Below, one piece after another: positions 1-12,918 of a stretch of DNA of 64,000 nt. Within the stretch, counting starts at the first letter, position 1. Every line of letters starts with the position of its first letter. The notes below the pieces were generated by a model. The model saw only the letters and a list, made by a program, of their open reading frames with translations, did not search any database and was not told where the DNA came from. This stretch comes from Bryoerythrophyllum caledonicum (Eukaryota > Streptophyta > Bryopsida > Pottiales > Pottiaceae): contig OZ020524.1 in the NCBI GenBank assembly GCA_963971425.1, positions 4,869,773 to 4,933,772 on the forward strand. Reading direction: 5' to 3'. A program made the translations under genes and the position numbers.

Positions 1-617
1 ATTCTTTGTTACAATTTTAATCATAAATATGAGGCTCATTAATATTTTAACCAAAAAAATCTATTGTTGTTTTATTGAATTGAATATCTAATACTAAATT
101 TATTTAATTTTCATTCACAACAAGTGCAAACTTTTTTTTTATTTGATGTTATTATGTGTTTAATAGATTATTGGAGTTTTCAAGATGACAAATGACTTTT
201 AGATCATTTCAAGACTACAATTTGGGTATAAATATTGGGATTAACATTTTGAAATTGAACTTGTTTAAATATTATTGTGATTTTGAATTTTGTATAGCAA
301 ATATCAAAGGAAAAGGGGGTATAATGGGTATAAAGACTGTTGGATTGTTTAGACCTGAAGATGGGCATTTCCATAGCCTGGAAGTATCTCTCTAGCAAGC
401 GATGGCGTGGACGCTTTGAGCATATTACGACCTCGGAATTAGGTGAAGATATTAGTCATGGAGAAACAAATTGACAACAACTTTAGTGAGCTAAGTAACA
501 AAGTAGCTAGTCGATTAACATTGTTTTTTTGTTGTTATCTACCTATATAATAGGTGTCAGTCTATCTGTCTACCGCTCCCGGTCACGTGACCTAGTAGAA
601 CCTTTGTCGTCGATCTC
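1..617. other. AT-rich intergenic sequence
   Basis: No convincing gene is visible. The first 530 bases are AT-rich with short chance reading frames. The GC content rises from about 560 towards the exon-like segment starting at 618, so 560-617 could be its leader. Confidence 0.5.
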
Positions 618-993
618 ATGTTCCTCAAAGGCGGCGGAAGCGGCGGCGTCGGCGCCAAAATGAACGAAGCATATATGGCGGCCAGAAGAGCCGAAGAAGC
701 AGGTATTTCCATTCTAGGTCAAGCCACTTTCTATACTTGAATTCTGAAGAAAAATTGGAGAAGAATTCTGAAGAAGTGTTTGGAGAGGAATTGATTTTGA
801 TGAATAGTTTTGGAGAGGAGTTTTGATGCAGAGTTTCGTAGAGGAATTATCTTTGAAGAAGCATTTTAGAGTGGAGTTTTGGAGAGGAGTTTTGAGTTTT
901 TTGGTGGTATATATGATGAGAATGTGTAGGACAACGTGGATGCGATTCGGAATGCGAAGCATACTATGAGCAACGACAGTCTACAGGACAGTT
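618..993 (+). CDS. Possible 5' exons of an unrecognised small protein
   Basis: Two exon-like pieces fit together. Exon 1 (618-702) opens with ATG and reads MFLKGGGSGG, then an AYMAARRAEEA stretch, and ends phase 1 at a GT donor (703). A second piece (930-993) follows a TGTAG acceptor, restores the frame (GQRGCDSECEAYYEQRQ) and ends phase 2 at a good GTAAGT donor. The sequence is G-rich then charged, with a Cys pair. I do not recognise the family. Further exons downstream (perhaps near 1235) cannot be fixed with confidence, and no stop is assigned. The rise in GC against AT-rich surroundings and the matching phase are the only support. It could be a gene fragment captured by a transposon or a relic. 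Confidence 0.3.
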
Positions 994-2483
<1,490 letters not shown>

Positions 2484-2521
2484 TATTACTAGCAATTGGC
2501 GCTTGCTTTGCAACGCATTTG

Positions 2522-3625
2522 TAATTACAAAATTGACGTTCAAAATATTTTTTGAGTTAAGCGCTTAAAGATTGAATTGTAAATTATGAGTTGTAAACTT
2601 GGAGTACAAAAGTTGTGAAGTTGGAGTTGTGATCTTGGAGGTTGGCATACAAAGTTGGAGTTGCAAAATTGCATATTTGAGTTGTGAAGATTGAAATTAC
2701 AAGTTTTGAGGTGAGATTGCAAGTTTTGAGATTGTAATTGCAAATTGAGTTTGTGGGTGTGTGAAATTGAGATTGTAATTGCAAGTTGAGTTTGTGGGTG
2801 TGTGAAATTTGCATTTGTGTGTTGCAATTTGTGCTTATCCAAAACAAATTTGAAACTCTTGGTTACAAATTTGACGTTCAAAACATTTTTGAAATTTCAT
2901 GTTAAAATGCAAAAAATCTAAAAACTAGTTTATTTTTTTCTATTCTATTCTATTACATTATTAAAATTCAAGCATAGGTTTCAAAGACATTTATATTTTA
3001 TGTAGATTGTTGTTACCTTTCTTTTTTCATGATTTTAGTAGTATGACTAGCAATTGGCGTTTGCTTTGCAACGCATTAGTTCAACCATTTTAATGTAGAT
3101 TTCGGATCACAATATATTAAAAAAAAAGGTAACAACAATCTACATAAAATATAAATATGTCTTTGAGACCTATGCATGAATTTTAATCATGTAATAGAAT
3201 AGAATAGAAAAAAATAAATTAGGTTTTAGATTTTTTGCATTTTAACATGGAATTTCAAAAATGTTTTGAACGTCAAATTTGTAACCAAGAGTTTCAAATT
3301 TGTTTTGGATAAGCACAAATTGCAACACACAAATGCAAATTTCACACACCCACAAACTCAACTTGCAATTACAATCTCAATTTCACACACCCACAAACTC
3401 AATTTGCAATTACAATCTCAAAACTTGCAATCTCACCTCAAAACTTGTAATTTCAATCTTCACAACTCAAATATGCAATTTTGCAACTCCAACTTTGTAT
3501 GCCAACCTCCAAGATCACAACTCCAACTTCACAACTTTTGTACTCCAAGTTTACAACTCATAATTTACAATTCAATCTTTAAGCGCTTAACTCAAAAAAT
3601 ATTTTGAACATCAAATTTGTAATCA
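2522..3625. repeat. Long foldback (inverted repeat), about 505-bp arms
   Basis: The left arm (about 2522-3028) and right arm (about 3119-3625) are near-perfect reverse complements around a 90-base loop, centred at 3073. The identity is high enough that both arms give the same 113-residue chance reading frame (2540-2881 minus, 3266-3607 plus). The arms are low-complexity, built from AAATTGCAA/CACAAACTC-like words. A conserved block, CTAGCAATTGGCGCTTGC followed by TTTGCAACGCAT, lies at the left outer edge (2489), in the loop (3047) and, inverted, near 3910. This suggests transposon termini (foldback or Helitron-like); the class is not settled. There is no transposase. A transcript would form a 500-bp hairpin. 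Confidence 0.8.
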
Positions 3626-3739
3626 AGAGCACAAATTGCAACACACAAATGCAAATTTGACACACCAAAAAACTAAAGACCCTAAATTTCAAAACCGCGC
3701 AATAAACCATTTCAATGTAGTTTTTATTTTACAAAAAAA

Positions 3740-4095
3740 AAAAACAACATGATTCACTACACGGTTGACCGCGCGATTAACTGCGCAGTTGACTACAATG
3801 TTTCTATAGTTCACTGCTCAATTCACTGCGCGGTTGATGGTTGCGTGGTTCACTGCGTAGATTATGATTTTAGTATTATGATATAAAAACTACATTAAAA
3901 TGGTTGAAATAATGAGTTGCAAAGCAAGCGCCAACTACTAATTGCAAACTATAAAAACAAAAAGGTAACATAATTCACTGCAAGGTTGACTGCGCAATTA
4001 ACTGCACAATTGACTGCAGCGTTTCTATAGTTCACTGCATGGTTCACTGTATGGTTCACTGCGCGGATTATGATTTTAGTAGTATGATAATAGAA
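3740..4095. repeat. Diverged direct duplication rich in CACTGCGCGGTT words
   Basis: The block at about 3750-3880 and the block at about 3970-4090 are diverged copies. Both read as short repeats of TTCACTGCGCGGTTGACTGC and both end in GGATTATGATTTTAGTA. Between them lies an inverted copy of the TTGCAAAGCAAGCGCC block seen in the foldback next door. They look like decayed ends of the same transposon family. No coding sequence is seen. Confidence 0.55.
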
Positions 4096-4309
4096 ATCTG
4101 TTAAAATACATATATGATTTAATGGTTTAAAATGTTTTTAAAAGTATTTTTCTAAATTACCTTCAATATCTATAATATTAAGTGTAGTTTTCATTTTTGC
4201 TTATTTCACATGTAAAATGATCACTAATCAACTAAAAATGTTTATTATAGACTTTTTTGTTACTATACTCCTACTTTCCAATTTTTTATTCAATTCCTAA
4301 ATTCCCAAG

Positions 4310-4460
4310 AGTCGTCTTGAAGGAGTTTTGAAGGTTTTTGGCAAGTTCCAATGGTGTCAATTTATAACATTACTCTTTGAAATTTCTATTGTAGATGGAC
4401 ATTACCAAAAGCTTTGTCAAAATACCATTCTCTTTCTAAATCCAACATTTAATGTAAAAA
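4310..4460 (+). repeat. Fragment of a TTAA-flanked element
   Basis: GAAGGTTTTTGGCAAGTTCC, then GGTGTCAATTTATAACATT and TGGACATTACCAAAAGCTT, match the left part of the element starting at 45095, with diverged spelling. The ends are missing, so this is an internal relic of that family. Confidence 0.5.
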
Positions 4461-4499
4461 TAATGTTGTTTCTTAGGAAGGGCGGGCATGCTAGGGAGG

Positions 4500-4678
4500 G
4501 TACTATAGAACTGAATAGTACTATTGTGGAACTTGAATAGTACTATTGTGGAACTTGAATAGTACTATTGTGGAACTTAAATAGTACTATTGTGGAACTT
4601 GAATAGTACTATTGTGGAACTTGAATAGTACTATTGTAGAACTTAAATATTACTATTGTAGAATTGAATAGTGGACGT
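4500..4678 (+). repeat. 22-bp minisatellite, about 7-8 copies
   Basis: The unit GAACTTGAATAGTACTATTG plus TG is repeated head to tail with few substitutions. Each unit contains the palindrome ATAGTACTAT. There are no unique spacers, so it is not a CRISPR-like array. Confidence 0.85.
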
Positions 4679-6410
4679 TTTTTGGCGAGTAGCAAAAGTC
4701 ATTGCAAGTCCATTTGTCTTATCATGGGCACCTCCATTACTTTGTGGTTTTTGATGTGCAATGACCTAACACAAGGTAGAACATAGATTCATTAAATCTA
4801 TGCAATGTGTAGTAGAAAAATATCCCATTACTTTGAATCAAAGTACATTGACCCTATTTGCGTTGGGAAGAAAAAATCCACATTGCGCTCTTCAAATGCA
4901 TGTATCTTATACTCGGTACGGTCAAAGTTTCTAGAGCATTTTCAATGTCTTCTTCTAGTAGTTACCTTGAGATTCTTACAATTGAAAATAATAAAAAGTT
5001 GTTTGAATTAGTCTTGTAACATCTCATCTTAAAGAGGAGTTTTGAGGTGGTTTTTGTCCACAAAGTCTCGAGAATTTAGAGGTAAAAATGAATAAGACAT
5101 TCTTTGCATCTACCTTAGTTTCTTTTAAGACTAACCTTTATGATTCATCAACTTCATAATAAACTTTTGAAAACTCATGCACCCTTCCACAAGGTTTATT
5201 TTTTTTATCGTGAATTTCTTTAGAACTTTAAGAAGATACCAAAAAAAAAAAGCTTTGTAGAAAGTAATTCATTGTTTTCCAACCAAACTCTTAACCCTCT
5301 AAGGCCAATGAGCTTTGCTGGCCTGTGAGGATCTACGAGTGTTCTAGATCATGCAAAATGGCATTTACACAATGGTTACATTTCAGAACAAAAATCTACG
5401 AACTTGTTTCACGGAAATCACTGAAGCTCGTCGATGCTTGCACCGATTGCAGTAGCGATGGTCTCAAAAGATGTCCATCTTCCTCCACCTCTAAGTCATG
5501 GTCAAATTTTTCCTTCAAAGTGCCTGTAGCACTTTTGTATAAAGGTTTTTGTCTAGAATCGACCCATATATGGTCGATCGGCCTTGTAGGGTTTAACAGA
5601 AAGTTATGCTTTCCAAAGTGATTAATTCAAAAGTCCTGCAATGAACATATCCTACCATAAAAAAATTATTTTACTCAATAAGGTATCCAAATTCCATCTC
5701 ATTGAATTATTCTAAAACTTTCTTATTAGGGTGATAATTTCAATCCCAACGATTACTTTAAACTACGGTGGAGAAGGTCACTTGTCAAGAATTCAATGGG
5801 AATCCTAGAGTATGATTGACCAAGAGTGAGTCTCTTTTTTGATGGAGGTCTCTACTATTGTAACGAGTCCACCACTGGAGAACTTTATATAGTACATGGA
5901 TGAATTTTGCAACATTTTTTTACAGGCGAGTTTTTAGGCAATTCTTGACTGGCCAGTGCACTTCTCCACCATAGTATAAAGCGGCCCTAAGAATGCATGA
6001 CTAGGACTCCCAAATCAAAAGATGCGTCAAACCTATTACGATACCAGGTCCAATAATGAAGACACTTGTTGCAGACCTTTCTTTTAACAATCAATAATGA
6101 ATTTCAACATAACAAAATACAATAAAAAGGGAAGAAAAGAGAAGACATAGGAACAAAGCAATACAAGGACTATGATATACATGTCTGAAACGATATGAAA
6201 AACAGTAAAGAACCACAGAAGCCTACTTTTGAATCATTGAGAAGAAAGCAAACACCTCTAAAACAATCCCCCCATTTCTACACAACAAAAGTCCTCCCAT
6301 CTCGAAGGCAACCCAAAAGAATCCACAGAAAGACCACATCCAGTGAGAAGCGACAGCTTCACAATAAGAAAGCCACAAGTCCAAAATCATCACACTCTCT
6401 GCACATAATT
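4679..6410. other. Intergenic, nothing recognised
   Basis: AT-rich sequence with only chance reading frames. The 5325-5621 frame has no recognisable domain. A short inverted relation exists between CTTGTCAAGAATTC (5780) and AATTCTTGACTGGCCAGTGC (5940), with matching GGTGGAGAAG/CTTCTCCACC outer blocks. It could be a small decayed MITE (about 5750-5980). Confidence 0.4.
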
Positions 6411-6414
6411 CATA

Positions 6415-6690
6415 TGATTCCAAAACTCTTCCCAGACAAGTCACAGTGAAACACAACACTTGCACATTCACATGATTCCGAAACTCATGCCCAGACAGTC
6501 AACTCAGAGAGCTTTCAAAGCCGAAGGAAAAAAAGTCTCACGGAAACACCTGAGAAAACAGCATAAAGAGCAGTCTCGCCAACTTCATATCATTCCAAAA
6601 CTCTTTGCATAAATTCAACTCAGAGAGCTCCCGAAGACTATGGAAAAAAGGTCTCACGGAAAACACCTGATGAAACAATAACCTGTGGAG
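6415..6690 (-). repeat. Imperfect tandem units of about 70-115 bp beside the cyclophilin gene
   Basis: ATTCCAAAACTCTTCCCAGA (6418), ATTCCGAAACTCATGCCCAGA (6475) and ATTCCAAAACTCTTTGCATA (6593) begin successive related blocks. CAACTCAGAGAGCT followed by GTCTCACGGAAAACACCTGA recurs at about 6500 and 6615. The array lies just downstream of the stop codon at 6731 and so probably falls in the 3' UTR or 3' flank of the minus-strand gene. Confidence 0.6.
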
Positions 6691-6730
6691 CATCTGCACT
6701 CTCTCCAAAAATGCTTTGATTTCCAGACGA

Positions 6731-8376
6731 CTAAGCGTACCTCTTCACTGCCTTTTTCACTCTCTGCACCTTCACGTTGACAGGCTTGTCCAGGAGCTGC
6801 ACCGCCACATTCTCCCAAGTGTCGGTGGAGGTGGGGAGCGTCACGAGCGCCTCCAGCGCCGCCATGTCGGCCTCCACCACGGTCGCAAACACCGTGTGCT
6901 TGCTGCGGGGCCACTCCGGGTGGTCCGCCAAGCTGATGAAGAAGTCCGGGCCCCCGTCCACCCACCCCACCATGCCTCGCCGGATCAGGCCCGGCGCAAA
7001 CTCTCGGGAGATTCTCTTGAAGGAGACGTGCTGCGCCTCCAAAGTGCCTTGAACGAGTGCATATGGCGGACCTTTACCCATCTGATTCCGGAGTCCATGT
7101 CAGAACACGCCCTCTACTACTGGAAATGGAGCTGAGGAGGGTTGAGAGTGTACCTTGGCGATGGGAGAGCCGTTGGAGTCCCACATTTCACCACGCCCTT
7201 CCGCGCGGTAGATGCGGCACCCGGAGCAATGGGTCAACTTGGCAAGCTCCAGAATCCGCAACGCTGATCGAGGGGAGCACTCTGGCAGCAACTGCCAATA
7301 AAAGCGACAGAAAACACTGTTCTCTCAATGAATGATGTGAAGATTAATCAAGGACAAGGTTGTTGTTCTCATCATCATGTTGACAAGCTCCAACCATCGA
7401 CGTTATGTTATGTACAGTAATGTGCAAGCACCCCCTGATAACGTGCTCTGTCTCTGATTTTGTATCTGTAATGTACATACGTGATTATGAACGATAATAA
7501 CGTTACTGTTCTCATCACTAGCGATCTGTTTAGGTCATGAGAATGGACGCACTCGGACAATGAGGACTCACCTTCATGTGAATGACTCCACTTGTAGAGC
7601 CACCGTCAAGTGCGAGCCCAACAGTTCCCTGACACACAAAAAAGAAGAGCGTCTTATCATCACTCCCCTCGTGTCATTCAGCTTGTGAAGTAACAAAAGA
7701 CTGAACGGAACCACTATTTTGTTCACAGTGATCGTGACAAGCTCAAGCTTCCGAGAGACTGAGAAGAAGAACAATGATAGGATGATGAAAGGGTACGAGA
7801 TGTCGAACCAGATCTTTGTCCAGCACCACTAGGCCAGAGGTCCAAGGATTGGAGGAGCCCGAGTCATGGATCTCGGGATCAAGACCGTCTTTCTGCCGCT
7901 TCAACCAGCACTGCCACATCAAAACCAGCATCAAAACCACACATTGACAAGGAAGAGGTGATTGATTATCTGACGAGGATCACCTCCAAACTCTCAAGAC
8001 CTAAGACGCAACACACGAGGCGAGCGAATACCTGGCGAAAATTGGCGCCGCAGCGCTCCTGGTTGCCGCAATACACCCACGAGTTGCACTGGAACTTCTT
8101 CTTGCACGCGTCGCAGCAGTCGCGCGTTGAGTCCACGAGGAACTTGCTCCCCCAGTTCACGGCGTCGCCCCAGAACTCCGTGTGCTCCAATCCGCGACAG
8201 CACTCGCTCCCGTCTTGGCTCCTCGGTGCGACGTGCTCTTGGAGTGCGGATGATGGCGCCTCTGAGGTTGGGTGGAGCGCGGAGATGCCGAGGTAGGCCA
8301 ACGTGCAGGTGCAGGCCACGGTGAGCAGGACGAGGAGGGAGCGCCTCCCGTTGTGCTCGTGCAGCCGCTTCGCCAT
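6731..8376 (-). CDS. Membrane-anchored Cys-rich (PAN-like) cyclophilin-type peptidyl-prolyl isomerase
   Basis: Five exons join in phase 0 throughout: 8376-8032, 7910-7809, 7628-7572, 7291-7154 and 7081-6731, giving about 330 residues. A short basic start (MAKRLHEHNGRR) precedes a membrane segment (about 13-35), so it is probably a type II endomembrane protein. Residues about 55-125 form a Cys-rich module with CC pairs (ECCRGLEHTEFWG, DCCDACKKKF, YCGNQERCG), resembling PAN/apple-like modules. The C-terminal half is cyclophilin-like: IYRAEGRGEMWDS, PPYALVQGTLEAQ, GPDFFISLADHPEW and HTVFATV keep counterparts of the active-site Arg, Gln, Phe and His. A plant family with this same order (anchor, Cys module, divergent cyclophilin) is known; substrates are not established. 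The exon-2 donor (after 7809) is the least certain border; a GT three codons further on would also keep frame. Confidence 0.82.
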
Positions 8377-10670
8377 CTTCGCAATCTTCCCCCGGCGTCG
8401 GTTACAGAATTCAGATATCCAATACCGATCCCTGGCGGTTACAAAACTCAGAAAAAGCTGCTGATGCGTTTCATCGAGAACTCACACCGATGCTCTTCAC
8501 CAAGTATTTGGATTCTCCGGAAGGATTTTGCACGACGTGCTGCTGACGCGCGAGATGGATTGCTAGATCGGCTCCACATGAACCCAGAACTCACAAGATT
8601 AGCTGCTGATGCTCTTCACCAAGTATTTGGATTCCTGGAATGCACCCCGATCATGCGTGAATCTGAAGCACCCAAGTTATGAAGGTCCCATTTCCTTCTA
8701 CTCCTTTTCGCCTACCCTGCAAAATGTTTCACAGCGGATGGGCGTTAGGTTGGGGACGAAGCGATAAAGAAGGAATAGAAATGAGTCCACAGGAAGGGTT
8801 GGAAGTGAGAGGAATTGAATCGAGGGAGGAAGAGAAGATGCAAAAAACACAAAGAGGAAGGGATCCAGAGAGGATGCAAACTTTGAGGCGAAAAACACCA
8901 ATCCTCAATAGAAAGGAAAAGTGGGAGAATTCGGAGAATCCTTCAAAACCTCTACAGTGTTCACCGACGAACTGGCACAACCAGGGATTCCCTGCACCAC
9001 TCTCCTCTCGTTCACAACCCCCAAGATGACAAACACGAGATGGCATAAACAACCACTTTCAGACTAAGAAAAAAAGGATGGATAGCCCCTGAATCCCGCC
9101 CAAAAGTCAAAAACCCGAACCTGCATAACCAACCGTGTGTGCAAGACGGCGCCGCACACACCACACAAAAGAGGGACGAAGATGCACGAGATTTTGCAAG
9201 AGTCAACTTTACGCAAAAGCTGGAGATGTGGGTGATCTCAGAGTTGACGCTTTGCGAGATGCGATTCTTCAAGTGCATCCCATCACGCTCACATTGACTA
9301 AGCGGATGGGCAACCCCTCTCTCTCTCTCCTTCTCTCGCTCTCGCTCTCTCTTTCTCTCGCTCTCGCTCTCGTCAAGGACGGCAATAAAATAGTTTACTT
9401 TTTCCACTGTGGACACTATTCGCACAAGCGTCTCGAACTCGGCGTGTTTTCGTTGCCTGTCGGCCTTTCGAGCACGTCGGCATGATCATAATATTTCAGA
9501 TTCCGCCAAATTGTGCGCACGCATTCCAGGTTGAGTCTGATCAGCAGCGGTTACACAGTACATGGACAAGACGAGTAGGGTCGCCCTGGTCCCTGTCCTT
9601 GCTCTGTGCTTGTCCTTTTGCAACGGGTGATGGTACCAATAACATGGCAACCATCGTGTCGAAATTGATGCGTGAGTTTTGATTCCGGGTGTGCTAACAC
9701 CGAAAATTCGTGTTTCGTGCTCCTACTGTCCTTGACAGAGCATCACCAGAACGAAGGACAACGTGCCACTGATTGTAATGCGAACCAAGCTTCTTGCCTT
9801 GCGCTTATTTAATAGATGATTCGTGCAAGTTCCTTTTACATCCTTCAGAAGGAGAATCTGAGATTCTGGATGGTTTCTTAGGATAGCTTTGATCCCATGC
9901 ACTCTTTCACTCTCTAAGTCAGCTGATTTGAGTTTGGAGAACACCAAGCTCTTCCAGGCTGATAAGACCACCAAGCTCTTCTACGGATCCAAAAACTATT
10001 TAGAGTGAGCTAAGAGTAATCAAACTGTAAGTGACTTGATAAATAACTATAATCTCTCCCAGAACAATCCTGGGAGATGCTAAATACTCTCGCACTCACG
10101 CTGTCTTCAAGTTGATTCTCCATTCCATGTCTCGATAAATGTGAAGAGCGATCAAGTTCATGCTGTCAAGAGGATAGAGATCGAAAACCCCGAAGGGATA
10201 CTCAATTCTCGCAGATGACACCGAGACTCAGGCCATCACACAGGCTTTATTTCCGTTGATTCACACCTCATTGCATTGGACGACCTCAGTGATCCTCGCA
10301 TCTTTTCTATGCCCTCTCAAGAGGGTCGTCACTATTCCTGCAAACACATGAAAAGGCACAAAAGCTCTAAGGAGAAAGAAACAACGTCAACAAACTTGCG
10401 TAATCCAGTAAAGAGGATCACAGGTTATGCAGTAAGCAGATTCTCCTCAAGAACATACCAGGAACAAATAAACTGATGAAATAGCGTTCAGGTATCCCTA
10501 TGATAATGGACAAGGGCAGGGGAAAAGATAACTTTTACTTACCCATGAGCATAGCCTGAGAAGCTCAAGGTTGGCGTAATGGCAGAGCTAAGAATGAGCT
10601 CCTCTTAGCTTTGCTGAAACGCGAACTTCCAAGACCCACCACATCTTTAGAACTGTTGCCACTACTCGAC
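8377..10670. other. Upstream region of the cyclophilin gene and 3' flank of the PORR gene; no gene seen
   Basis: About 8377-8480 is the probable leader and promoter of the minus-strand cyclophilin gene. A 27-base word (ATGCTCTTCACCAAGTATTT, then GGATTC) occurs twice, near 8489 and 8609. A pyrimidine-rich stretch lies at 9319. The 9880-10080 stretch (CACTCTCTAAG, CACCAAGCTCTTC, AAGTGACTTGATAAATAAC) resembles the repeat found in introns at 11470, 17640 and 54760. No reading frame has domain support. Confidence 0.4.
9319..9373 (+). repeat. CT/CTCG-rich microsatellite
   Basis: Runs of CT interspersed with CTCTCG and CTTTCT units make a pyrimidine tract of about 55 bases. Confidence 0.8.
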
Positions 10671-12867
10671 TCACACAGATACTGATGAAGCACTCTCTTG
10701 TGGAAGGTCGCCTTCCTCTTCATCAGTAGACTCTTCCTGATTCTCTTGTTGAGGATCGATACTCTGTTGTACTCGCTTGACTTCCATGAGGGCGAAGTAC
10801 TTTTCTTTTAGAGTAACCAAAGGGTGCTTCTCCTTCAGCTCATGCCGCTGCCGTTCGCCAGGCACATGGATCTGGTGATATGCTTCCCTCAAAAAGACCG
10901 TATCACGAGCACCTTTCCTTGACACGTAGAAGTGCTCAGGGTGACGAATCAACAAACCTCGCACCTGCAACCAAGCCAAATACATCAAGATGCTGATCCA
11001 ACATCTCTCTGGATAAATTTTGAAGGCCGAACGTAAGTCTGAAAAGGATTCCCTAACAAGGAGACCTACCCCATGTTGTACGGAAAACTTTCATCTTTCC
11101 ATTGATGCACAGTGCAGGCTCTTCCTTTCAGGTTAAATGAGCCGGAGAAAGGATTCTGACCTGATTTGAGAACTTGAACTCTTTGCGGAAATGAGTCAAG
11201 TGGTCCACATAGATTCGCTTCTCCAGAGTGAGAGACAGAAGCTCTTTAATCAAAAGAACGGCGCGCTTCTCAGCCTCCGCGGAAGCAGGGTCAAGGTAGC
11301 TTGAGGATTCGTAGGGTGAAGGACATTCAAGCTCGTGGAACTTGTAGAGAACGTACTTGTCTTTGTTCGAAAGCCGGTACCTCTTTGGAAGCTGAATTTC
11401 CAGTCTCGGTGGCTTGTCTGCAAAACAAGTCATCACAGGTTGAATAAGATACCCCTTCATTCCTCATCACCTCTACATAGTTCTCGATTAAACAAAGCTG
11501 CAAGGGGAGAAAGGCGGGTGATATTCATAGTGAACACTTTCATCACTCCCAAAGACGGCCGAAACTACTTTGAGTGGTCTTTCATGTAGAATCCTTGAAT
11601 TGAGTGAATGGAAGAGCTTGGTGGTCTCGAAACGCAACTCAAAGTAATTTCAACTGTCTTTGGGAGTGAAGAAGAGTTCAACATGGATATCACCGGCCTT
11701 TCTCCTCTTGCAGGTAAGAGAGACAGAACACGTACCGAGGTTATGCTCCTTCATGTAGGCCCTGAGCTTCTCCTCCTCAGCAGTGGCAGCGAGCCGATCG
11801 CTCCACTTGACAAGCTCCAGAACGCGGAAATCCTCGTTGGTAGCATCCTCGCCGTCCAAGACGCGAAAATACTTGGGAAACTTGAACACCAACCGCTTCC
11901 GGAAATCCTCCGGCAAGCCCATGTCCTTGGCGACGTGCGCGATCTTCCCGAGCAGCAGCCGCTTCTCGCCCGCCATCATGAGCAGCCTCCGCAGCTTGGT
12001 CACCGCGTCCACCTTCATGCTCTTCCGGATCTCCACCTCCTCGTCGCAGAGAGCGTTGGCTTCGGGCGAGAATTGGAACCAGGGGAGGCGGCCTTGCTCG
12101 GGCGTCTCGAACACTTCGAAGACGCCGGGGTAGCGTTTCAGGAAGGCGATGATGCGTTTGTTGCCCGTGAGGCCGATGTAGTCACGGCACTTGCCGAGGT
12201 CCTGAAGCTCTAAGGTACGGCTCGGGTCGGCCAGGAGGAGGTCCTTGATCTTAAGCACAATCTTCAGCTTCTTCTCGCGCTCGATGATGTCGTCAAAGTC
12301 GAGCTCCTTCATGAGTTTGACGCGGAGGCTTGTAGGACAGAGTTTGTCGACGTGCCACTTCACGTCGCGCTCCCTCGGCTCGCGCTCTGAGGGGCCTTCC
12401 TCGGTGTCGGATTCGGATTCTTCCTCGGAGTCGGAAGAAGTTCTGGTTGCAAAACATCTCGTCTGAGCGCCAAACCCTAAACCACCATTTGCACCAAAAG
12501 AAGCTACTGCATTGCTCCTCTCCCTCCTACGCCCTCCCTCCAAGCCGAATCTTAAACCCTCGCCCGTCGCGAAACACCTCTCGTTAGTGTCAAGAGGCGA
12601 AATCCTAAACCCTGTTCCACCATAAAACACCGCGGCATTACTCCTCCCATCTCTGGCTCCTTCATCTCCTTCCTCCTCCGCGCAACTGAGCGTCCCTAAG
12701 CACATCCTCTGCACCCCAAACCCTTGAACCCGATCACCAAACCCTGCCTGTGTTCCACTCTCGCCAATGCCAGAAATGGATTCGCCTCCAAAGCCGCTGC
12801 ACCGTGGCCGCCGAGACGCGTTCGCTAGGTGCCAAAGCAGCCTGGATTTCGCTCGCAGCGACGCCAT
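10671..12867 (-). CDS. PORR-domain protein (plant organelle RNA recognition, WTF1-like)
   Basis: Three exons: 12867-11736 (ends phase 1), 11417-11161 and 10964-10671, joined at GT/AG borders into about 560 residues. The Ala/Arg/Ser-rich N terminus is typical of an organelle transit peptide. Residues about 30-165 are low-complexity with repeated GFG, SNA and RCFAT words, then an acidic stretch (DSEEESESDTEEG). The PORR domain runs from about residue 170 to 480: LLADPSRTLELQDL, KRIIAFLKRYPGVFEVFE, LRRLLMMAGEKRLLLGKIAH, LPEDFRKRLVFKFPKYFRV, RIYVDHLTHFRKEF and GLLIRHPEHFYVS are characteristic. The tail is acidic (STDEEEGDLPQE). Family members bind RNA and promote group II intron splicing in plastids or mitochondria; the organelle and target here are not known. 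Intron 1 (11735-11418) contains a small inverted-repeat element. Confidence 0.9.
11470..11665. repeat. Intronic MITE-like repeat with inverted ends
   Basis: ACTCCCAAAGACGGCCGAAA with CTACTTTGAGT (about 11545) is matched in reverse by ACTCAAAGTAATTTCAACTG with TCTTTGGGAGT (about 11636). Related sequence (GGGGAGAAAGGC, TTCACTCTCAAAG, CACCAAGCTCTTC) lies in a GAUT1 intron (17640-17850) and a centrin intron (54760-55030), and near 9880. Confidence 0.5.
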
Positions 12868-12918
12868 GGCTGCGACTGCGTCTCAAGACCTGACGATGAG
12901 TTCATGGAATGAGGATTA

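Noticed and set aside
2540..3607. Two identical 113-residue reading frames on opposite strands
   Set aside because: They are the two arms of one inverted repeat, with low-complexity Asn/His/Leu composition and no domain; not a gene pair.
4500..4678. CRISPR-like array
   Set aside because: Units are adjacent without unique spacers, and the genome is eukaryotic.
11608..12213. 201-residue plus-strand frame
   Set aside because: Antisense shadow of the PORR coding exon.
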